From Jaapia argillacea MUCL 33604 (taxonomy: Eukaryota > Basidiomycota > Agaricomycetes > Jaapiales > Jaapiaceae), in contig KL197740.1 of the NCBI GenBank assembly GCA_000697665.1, positions 158,705-179,687 of the forward strand: 20,983 bases of DNA, written 5' to 3'. The position numbers and the translations under genes are program-made. This document shows, piece by piece, positions 8,175-16,000 of the stretch. The first letter of the stretch is position 1. Each line of letters opens with the position of its first letter. The notes under the pieces were generated by a model, which made no database searches, was not told the DNA's origin, and saw only the letters and a program-made list of their open reading frames with translations.

Positions 8175-9466
8175 TCACAACTCGGCCAAAGCTTCCACAG
8201 GATCAGATGAGGATATCAATTCCTTTATGATCTGTGGTGATGAAACCTCAGAGCATCTAGCTCTAGGGGCCCATCTGCGAAGCATAGAAAGTTGATCTTT
8301 TTGACTACACTCCTTCATAGAAGTCCAGAACTGTTTAGCAGTTTTGGTGTGTAGTTGCTTTAGTGAGTTTTTATCGAGTCTGATGCCTGTGGGAGCATTG
8401 GGGACTAGATTTACTGTGGTAACAATATCTACATCTATGGTACTGTCCATATGCAATGCATTAGAATAATTTAGCGGTGAGTATCCAGAGCCAGAGAGAA
8501 GAATGTTCTGTTGATAATCGGCATCGTTAACTATCAACTGTTGTGAAAAGAAGGAGAAACAGAAGAAGGATCATCAGGCAGGTAATTAGGGTAGTCTTCT
8601 ACTTCTACGTACTCTAAAGCTACTTCGTCTGTTTGCTCCTGTTTTTGTGCATTTTCATAATCTATTTCACCAACGCTCATTGTTCCTTGTTGATACATGG
8701 AATTGAGGAGGTTGTGAATTTCTGCGAGTTCTCAGGACATTTCTGCCCTCAGTTGTCGCTTTGGTTCTTTACAGTCCCTCGCAAAGTGGCCTTTTTGTGC
8801 ACAGTTGTAACAGACTGCAGAAGCACATGCATGACTTATGTCCATTGGCTGACCACCACCTCTGAAAGTCGTACCTGTGCCGGTTCTCTGGTTTTGCGTA
8901 TTCTGGCCAGATCTAGATTGTGATGGTGGTGGTCCAGATGGTGGATGATACTGCTGTTGAACAAATTGACAAGGAGGTTGTCTGCATTGGATGAATACTG
9001 TTTGAGGGCAAGGAATGAAAGGACGAACCTGAGCCTCATCAGGGGCGAAAAGAGGATCTTCGTCTCTGTACTGGTTGTAGCATCTTTCCAAGACGTGTGT
9101 TGCTACCTCGTTTCTCCACTCTCCTCTGTTTAATGCTTCCACAACTATCTCTCAGATATTGCAAATATCCTCAGTTGGTCCTTTGATACAGATTCATTCG
9201 TCCTCCGTAAGGTATGGTCAAGCTTCTCTGAGACCTGGGGGATGAGGTGAAGTGCTTCCAACAAACAAACGACCCAAAAAACGAGATGCTCATTGAATAG
9301 AACAGGGGCGAAATGTCTCAGGTTAATGGACATCTACTCCTCAATGTCAGCAGTCTTGTAGTTCTCGTAGTCAGGGGTATTACCACAAGTGTCTGGGTAG
9401 TCAAGGGTGGAGTTGACTGTGTTTAGTTGAGCACATAGAAGGTCGAGAGGGTCGGCTGATAGAGGG
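8175..9466 (-). pseudogene. Gypsy-A gag, truncated by insertion of Gypsy-B
   Basis: The reading frame starts abruptly at the edge of the Gypsy-B LTR with PLSADPLDLLCAQLNTVN, so the N-terminus is missing. It continues through NLRHFAPVLFNEHLVFW, crosses a one-base frame change near 9160 into EIVVEALNRGEWRNEV, and reaches a CCHC zinc knuckle, CYNCAQKGHFARDC, at about 8800-8760. The linker segment LIVNDADYQQNILLSGSGYS follows after another frame change near 8537. Stops seen are TAG at 9334-9336 and TGA at 8732-8734 and 8175-8177. Gag would form the particle and the knuckle would bind element RNA. Confidence 0.85.
9462..9466. repeat. Putative left target duplication of Gypsy-B (GAGGG)
   Basis: These are the five bases of Gypsy-A gag immediately before the TGTAAC start of the Gypsy-B LTR. 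The matching copy should follow the Gypsy-B 3' LTR but is not in this window. Confidence 0.35.
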
Positions 9467-9976
9467 TGTAACGGGTACGGAAGTGGTAGCCTCCGCAATC
9501 AGCCGACGGACTTAGAAATATTAGAACTCCGCGCACGTGCGCCTATGTATCATATGCAACACTTAGCTCGAATGAAATCAGCTCAATATACTTCACTTTC
9601 GATGTCCTTGCTGACGGTCGATCAGTGAACTGAGCGACTCTTCTAGTCTCTTATATCTCTTGGTTAGCTTTCAAACTAACTTCTCGTGTCTCATGTCCCA
9701 AGTAGGACACAATACGCGCTGACATTTCTTCTCAGATTCTCCTCGCGTGTCCACGAGACGCTCCTGTGGTACAGGACGGTTGTGTATACAACCGTGCCTC
9801 GCTATCGAGCACCCTAAGGAGCTACTTGTGAGTAGCACTTAGGAACACGTTCTATGTGTGTTTGACTGCAAGGCTACCTGTTCAAAGCATCACACCAGTG
9901 TAACTACGAAGCCCACCAGAGTTGATTGAAGATACTCATCGGACTAGTGACAAGCTGTTGCTAATCAGCCGTTACA
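9467..9976 (+). mobile_element. 5' LTR of Gypsy-B
   Basis: The 510-bp LTR begins TGTAACGGG and ends CCGTTACA, so its ends form a perfect 6-bp inverted repeat (TGTAAC/GTTACA) within the TG...CA rule. Its left edge coincides exactly with the break in Gypsy-A gag. A TTATATCTC box at about 9651-9659 could be the TATA element. Downstream, from 9663 to about 9862, lies an unusual run of short perfect hairpins. I found no second copy of this LTR up to 20983. Confidence 0.8.
9742..9843 (+). other. Run of consecutive hairpins in the LTR transcript
   Basis: Perfect stems follow one another: CTCG/CGAG (9742-9757), CCTGT-GGT-ACAGG (9763-9775), ACGGTTGT-GTAT-ACAACCGT (9776-9795), CTCG-CTAT-CGAG (9798-9809), and a two-step stem CCTAAG+GCTACT / AGTAGC+CTTAGG around TGTG (9813-9843). 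Weaker stems lie upstream at 9663-9680 and 9694-9709 and downstream at 9844-9862. The position in the R/U5 part of an LTR suggests a structured RNA leader, for example for packaging, polyadenylation or priming. Confidence 0.6.
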
Positions 9977-9979
9977 AAG

Positions 9980-10000
9980 GTGGACACTGGGAGGAGTGTC
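9980..10000 (+). other. Candidate primer-binding site with hairpin
   Basis: GTGGACAC starts 3 nt after the LTR end. It is exactly complementary to GTGTCCAC at 9747-9754, inside the LTR and in the loop of the 9742-9757 hairpin. The same place can fold as GACACT-GGGAGG-AGTGTC (9983-10000). Fungal Tf1-type elements prime reverse transcription with their own mRNA 5' end paired to the primer-binding site; this geometry would fit. A tRNA primer with a matching 3' end is the alternative. Confidence 0.35.
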
Positions 10001-11668
10001 TTCACCCTGGCCGGTTCTAATCAACCCCCGAATCCTCGTCCTCCGTTCGGAGCAGGACAAGCGAGATTGGCTTCAAACCCTCCTGCTACTAAACACAACC
10101 CTACACACAAATCTCTCGAGACTCCCGCTCTTAAGCCCTCACTAGACCTTCGCCCAAATCTTAAGTCTGTGCGCCTACAACCCAGCACAGTCCATTCGAG
10201 AATCGAGATCGAACCGACGGGATCTACGCCCTCGACTCGCAGGACTGCCCATAATGATAGCGGGAGCTGGGAGTCTAACATGCCCGACTTTCAGTGGCAT
10301 CGACTGTCACAACAGCTCGTTGACGAATATCTCGTAGGCGAGGATGAAAGTTCCATGGTGGAGAACACTCATTTCATCGCGAGTAAAGGTCCGTTGCAAC
10401 CTTGGGAGATCATCGATCAAGGAGTCACCTTTCCCCCTACCCCTTGATACTGCCTGAATTGTGAGGACTTATTGATGGTTGAATCCGTCTCCCCGAAACT
10501 CGAATTGATTGTCTGATGTATGTTAGCTGAGTTGCATCCAGGCACCCCCTCTAAGTTTAAGATCGACCCTCATGGATCATTGATAGTGACTCTGAGAGGG
10601 TCTGCTACGATTGAGAGCTTGAACTATGCTTGGCTCATGATAGTTAGAAGATTTAAGAGGGCATGGGAATGAGCTGAAACGTATCTTGAGGAATCCAAGA
10701 GCGGAATGGGCGCGTTCTCACCAGCGTCGACGGCCAGTATCCTATACGCCCCTCTTCACAGAGACGTAGAGGCCTGGCTCAAGCCCTATGCAAGTTTCCC
10801 TTCCTTCTTGAATGGTCAGAACAAGGAAACTAGAGCGAAAGTATGATGGAATGCGCCATTGGAGGAAATTATAGTAGCCCCTCAACCTCTACTTGATGCA
10901 TACTACGCTCTACCGAATGAATCCTCAGCCCCCCGATCCTACAATCAGAGCGGTGAACTGATCCATTACACGGAGTTTCCTCTACCCAACTCCAGCTATC
11001 GACAGGTGGACGAACAATGGTCTCCAGGTACAGAGGCCATGCGTAACGTCACTACAAGGCCTCACCATAAGAGGCCTGTCACGATCGAAGACGTCGATGA
11101 GGAAGAAAGTTCCTGTCGCTCTGAGGAGGAGGTAACTAACATAACCATCGTCGACGAGGTTGAGAGTCGTCAACCCAGGGTCTCATTCGGTCAGACGGGA
11201 GGCTTGGGTGTCTCGGTACTACAAGGTGTAGCCTCTGAGGCATTCATGAGGAATCCAATCAGAGACTCCCAGCAGTCGTCTGCCTCTCGTCTGCACGACG
11301 GAAAGGGGAAACGGACCATTCTCCTGGGAGTTAGTGTTCCATCTTCACATCCAATGGGATTCGCCTCCAATCCACCTCATTTCCTCAAAACTGTGTTACC
11401 CACCCCTGAGCATACAGGCGGTTGACCTACTCTGACTCAGCCAACCTCATCTCATCCCTGGGAAACTGGAGAAAACCTATTTATACCTGCGGGATCTACT
11501 TCGGGAGACCGACAAGACTTGCCGAAAGCAGATTCGACTACTCCTGATTCTGGGCGAGCAGAAGAACGTCGACCCCGTTGTCCTCCCCCGGGAGATGATC
11601 CATCAGATGAAGAGGACGACGATAATTGCGGAGGAGGGCGCCCTGGAGGAGGAGGACCAGGAGGAAGC

Positions 11669-11880
11669 GGACCCCCACCTGGAGGAGGTGGACCCCCATC
11701 TGGTGGAGGTGGACCCCCATCTGGTGGAGGTGGACCCCCATCTGGTGGAGGTGGACCCCCATCTAGTGGAGGTGGACCTCCATCTGGTGGAGGTGGACCC
11801 CCATCTGGTGGAGGTGGACCACCACCTGGAGGAGGGCCCCCCCCTGGTGGAGGAGGACCCCCGCCAGGAGGAGGTTACCC
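11669..11880 (+). repeat. 21-bp tandem repeat coding a Gly-Pro-rich, collagen-like gag segment
   Basis: About nine units of 21 bp (consensus GGACCCCCATCTGGTGGAGGT) encode GGGPPSG heptads; one late unit is shortened to 18 bp. After the array the protein continues as classic G-x-y collagen triplets: GPQGPPGLRGP, a TGA at 11921 in a G-P-stop-G-P triplet, then GPAGPQGLVGPQGPAGP. All length changes are multiples of three, so the frame is preserved. Similar Gly/Pro segments occur in gag of other agaricomycete Gypsy elements (from memory). Confidence 0.9.
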
Positions 11881-13339
11881 TTTGGTTGGACCGCAAGGAC
11901 CCCCTGGTCTGCGAGGACCTTGAGGGCCAGCGGGACCCCAAGGGCTGGTAGGCCCACAAGGACCAGCTGGACCTACTACTCCCAGCGCCCAGTCAACTCA
12001 ATTCACGTCTCAGATAAAGAACGAGCTCCGACTGGAAGACATTCCGACTTGGGATGGTGACCATTCCACGGTGTTAGAATACTTCTCCGATATCCAGGAA
12101 CTGGCTTCCATGGGTGGTTCCATCCCTGAGCAGCTACCTACTTCATTAGGGAAGCGCCTTAAGCCAGGAACCAGTGTACGATTCTGGTACTCTTCGTTGT
12201 CCATGGGGATATGTGAATGGGCCTCTCAACATTACACCCATTATATATTCATAGTCAAGGAACTTTTCCTCGGGGATCGATGGGTCCGGGAGCAAAATGA
12301 ATACTTCCCAGAAATGAGGTTCAGGGAGAAAAACCATGAATATGAGAAGCCTCATGATTTTATTCAAAGACGCTTGCTATTTGTACGCATGCTAGCTCTG
12401 GCGGACCCGGAATCCTGAGCAGAAGTGGAGATGGTGTTCAGGACGGCTCCTGTGGCCTGGAAGTCTATCATCTCGTACTCTCAGATAGGGGACGCAGTAG
12501 AACTGCAACTCGCAGTGGCGAACCATGAGGATGCATTAATAGATGCCGTCCAAACGAAAGCTAAGAATCAGTACATCGATCGGCAGTATGAGACGCTCAG
12601 CAGGAAAGTGGACATGCTCTTTCGGCAGAAGATGTGACGACCTGAGTCTGAATTACCTTCTTCAGCTCATTTGACTGGTGCAGAAGCAGAGGTCTTTGAT
12701 GCAGAGTTCCTTGAAGGGACTGAGGACTCTGAAGACCCCATCATTGTGGAAGGGTTTGCGATACTGAAACGGAAGGCTCGTCTACCACCAAAGGGAGGTT
12801 ACTGATTCCTGAAAGCGGATAACGTTAAGAGCCCTGTATGTGCACCTCCTTCCCCGTGTAAGTGCTGTGGTAGTGCTCTACATTGGGATAAGGAGTGTCC
12901 CTACTATTCCCAATTCGAAGCCCTCAGGAAGAGGTTGGTTAATTTGTCGTTGAGCGATTCGTACTTCGATAGGCCCACTGATGAGGACCTCCTGTATAAT
13001 ACTACATTTACGCACGTCATGAATCAAGCTGTTGTTCACTTGTATGAATCTGGAGCCTCTTCTAAGGAGTCCTCGTCACCTTCCCATGCGTACCGAGTTC
13101 ATATGGAAGAAGTGCTAGATGAGGATTACTTGAAACCCCCGAAACCTTCTCCTTTAGGAAGCCATGTACTGGAACTAATAGTGGAGCAGCTCCTGAGCCC
13201 CGTAGTTAACGAACGTAATGACAAACTTAGCCTTCCTCCACCTCCTGTCCCAGAAGAATGTATGAGGATACCGAGAAAGAGGAGGACTTCACCCAGATTC
13301 TCTGCAGTAGGAGTCTCGGTAGTATCTATGAGGGGGTGA

Positions 13340-14011
13340 CTCAGATACTTGGCTAATATGGAGGTGGACCTCAGGCTCGACTCCTGCACAGATGTCTCAC
13401 TGGTGTTGCGGGAGTTTTATGACTCTATGCAATTCAAACCTCGACTTCGACAAGGACTCAAAATGAAGCTCTACCAACTGACAGAAAAGGATACTTCTTT
13501 GAGTGGATATGTAGTTCTACCAGTCTATGTAGTCATGGAGTCAGGAAGGACAGTGGAGCTGGAAGTGGAAGCCTATGTAGTCCCAGGAATGACGGTTCCC
13601 ATCCTTCTGGGAGAAGACTTCCATCTTAACTACGAGCTAACTGTCTCCCGAAATGTTGAAGAAGGCACCTTTGTTCAGTTCGGTTCAGAGCTGGATCAAG
13701 TCAGAGCTATTGGAGTTAGACAGACGGACGACCACGACCGAATACGAAAAAGCGTCAACTCTCTTCAATCATTCGTGAAGGCCAAGAATCACCAATGAAA
13801 TCAAGTGAAGCAGTGAGCAAAGAAGAAGAAATTTGGCGAAGATGCCTGATTAATATGAGCAGCAAAGGACTATAAACTGGCTCCCCATACTGTCCGAAAT
13901 CTGCTAGTTGAGGGTGACTTTGGACAAGAGTGAGATTGGGCCGTGGAGAAGTACCTACTACCCAATGCGGACAAATCCTTCTTCGCTATTCTGAACACCC
14001 TCATCTCTGCA
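13340..14011 (+). pseudogene. Gypsy-B aspartic protease and following linker
   Basis: The segment EVDLRLDSCTDVSLVL contains the catalytic Asp at about 13379 in D-S-C-T, a variant of the usual D-S/T-G-A. GYVVLPVYVV and VVPGMTVPILLGEDFHLNYELTV follow, the conserved C-terminal part of the retropepsin fold in this group. The linker downstream is densely hit: TGA at 13796, 13814, 13847, 13856 and 13931, with a sixth just after it at 14012, six in 219 bp, all in frame. Flanking residues (for example L-I-stop-A-A-K-D-Y and L-I-S-A-stop-N-P-V-I-P) fit arginine at those sites. No known catalytic function lies in the linker. Confidence 0.8.
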
Positions 14012-15232
14012 TGAAACCCTGTTATCCCTTTAGTGAATCCGACGAGCATCCCCAGGATGATCAGAAAGGGCGAGGTAATAGGAAGACTGACTGACCCCTC
14101 TTCTTACTTTGATGTCCCTAGGAACCTCAAGCAATTGGAAGATTTACTCAATGCTTCAGCGAAAACTGTTGCTACAATTGAGGCTCTTCTCTCGTCTGAG
14201 CAGATTCGAGGTGATCAAGTATCACCAGGGTCGACGACCAGGGATTCTCCCCCTGGTTGGGACAAGATTAGGACGCAGAGCGACTCTATTTTGGTAGAGA
14301 GCCTGCACCTCAAAGATCTAACTATGCCATCGAGTGCTGACGAGGACTTGGGACCGTGGGGGCCAAAAATGTCGGAGATGCCGGACCCTACTGTCTTCCT
14401 CTCCAACAAGATGGAAGATATCCTGGATGTCAGAGATCTCCCTGACCATCTTAGAGATGCAGCTTGGGAAATGTTGAGGAAGAGGTCGCGAGCCTTTGGA
14501 TGGGACGGTCGACTAGGTCACTACCCAGCGAGAATACACATATGCACGCAAGATGGGCTAAACCCTATTGCTGTCCCGATGTATGGGACCTCCCCCGCAA
14601 AGTGCTTAGTCATTGAGGAACAGTTGGACAAATGGTTTGAGCAAGGCATAATAGCCCCCTCGCAAAGTCTGTGGAGTGCTCCAGTAGTCATTGCATACAG
14701 GAACAGGAAGCCACGTTTTTGCGTGGATTATCGAAAACTTAATGCATCGACCATCGTGGATGAGTTTCCTATTCCTAGGCAGACGGAGATCTTGGCGTCT
14801 CTCTCAGGAGTGCAGGTCCTATCCTCATTGGATGCCCTCTCAGGTTTCACTCAGATAGAAATAGATCTGGGAGACGTAGAGAAGACGGCCTTCTGAACAC
14901 ATAAAGGACTATTCCACTTCTTGTGAATGCCCTTTGGCCTGAAAAACGGACCATCTATCTTTCAGAGGATTATGCAATCTGTGCTCGCACCGTACCTATG
15001 GCTATTCTGTCTGGTCTACATAGACGATATAGGCGTCTATTCGAAGTCCTACGAGGAACACATCGATCATTTGGATAAGGTTCTGCGGGCTGTCGAATCG
15101 TCGGGACTCACTCTTTCACCTAACAAGTGCCATCTATTCTATTCTTCCATTCTACTCCTGGGACACAAGGTGTCGCACTTAGGCCTCTCAACCCATCAGG
15201 AAAAAGTCAAGGCTATACTTGAGCTCAAATGA
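14012..15232 (+). pseudogene. Gypsy-B reverse transcriptase
   Basis: RT motifs run in order: EEQLDKWFEQGIIAPSQSLW, then FCVDYRKLNASTI, then the first catalytic Asp in SSLDALSGFTQIEI (Asp about 14831), then MPFGLKNGPSIFQRIMQ and the catalytic YIDDI at 15017-15031. All three catalytic Asp residues are present. TGA codons interrupt at 14012, 14894, 14924 and 15230. Two fall at highly conserved places: KTAF-stop-TH and FHFL-stop-MPFGL, where this group of elements normally carries Arg. A long unrecognised linker (14033-14480) precedes the polymerase. As written it cannot make a full enzyme without readthrough. Confidence 0.92.
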
Positions 15233-16000
15233 CCCTCTAAGGTGTCAGAGTTGCAGACGTTCCTCAGCATGGTTGTCTACTTCTCTTCATTCATCCCCTA
15301 CTATGTGAGCATAGCAGCACCTCCTTTCCAGCTGCTACGTAAGGGAGCAAAATGGGACTGGGGGGCAGACCAAGAGCACACCTTTCAGGAAGCTAAACTC
15401 GCTCTGCAATTGGCCCCAGTACTGGGGCACCCCGCCCAGAACATGCCGTATCAATTGTACACAGATGCGTCAGACAAAGCTCTCAGATGTGCATTGCAGC
15501 AAGTACAGCTGATTAAGGTGGCAGACCTCAAAGGCACAAGAATCTTCGAACATCTTAAGAAAGCCCATGACGCTGGAGAACCCATTCCCTCTCTGGTACC
15601 CCTGATTTCGCAAAAAATCAAGGACGTACCGAATCCAGGGAACTGGGCAGATTCATTTGAGGATACTGTGGTCCACATAGAAAGGGTTCTCATGTATTGG
15701 TCCTGCTCCTTTAAGGACGCTGAGAAGCATTACTCCACCACAGAAAGAGAAGCGTTAGCAGCCAAGGAGGGCCTGGTCAAATTCCAGCCTTTCATAGAGG
15801 GCGAAAAGATAATCTTGATCACGGACTATGCTGCTTTGCAATGGGCTCGCACCTATGAGAATGTGAATCACAGACTCGCAACCTGGGGGGCAGTATTCTC
15901 TGCTTACCTACCAGACTTGGAAATTATCCATCATGCGGGGCGAGTCCACTCAAATGTTGACCCTCTCTCTCAAATACCCCACAGCCCACCCACCCACCTC
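15233..16000 (+). CDS. Gypsy-B RT connection and RNase H (start of the uninterrupted 3' open frame)
   Basis: From the last TGA (15230) the frame is open to 17935. It starts with SELQTFLSMVVYFSSFIPYY, the conserved segment between RT and RNase H. RNase H acidic residues are all present: Asp in YQLYTDASDK (about 15464), Glu in STTEREALAAK (near 15749), Asp in LITDYAALQW (15824) and Asp in NVDPLSQIP (15959). Between the first Asp and the Glu lies an extra segment of about 80 residues (residues 88-160), larger than in classical Gypsy RNase H. It degrades RNA of the RNA:DNA hybrid. Translation as a separate protein from the internal ATG-less start is unlikely; it is the tail of the polyprotein. 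Confidence 0.85.

Larger units (their letters stand above)
9980..13339 (+). pseudogene. Gypsy-B gag, in frame but with ten TGA codons (the last at its end)
   Basis: This part of the single Gypsy-B frame begins near a GTG at 9980; an ATG start is not visible there. The N-terminal third is Pro- and Ser-rich and unrecognised. Next come an acidic stretch and a Gly/Pro collagen-like repeat (11620-11980). The capsid-like region follows (about 12020-12640: LEDIPTWDGDHSTVLEYFSD through EVEMVFRTAPVAW). A CCHC zinc knuckle lies at 12857-12898 (CKCCGSALHWDKEC, CX2CX4HX4C). TGA codons are at 10445, 10514, 10670, 10844, 11423, 11921, 12416, 12635, 12803 and 13337; no other stop or frameshift occurs. Without readthrough it yields only fragments. 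Confidence 0.85.

Noticed and set aside
11538-11959. Long repeated frames on the other strand and in other frames over the 21-bp array
   Set aside because: A 21-bp repeat without stops is open in several frames; only the frame continuous with gag is meaningful.
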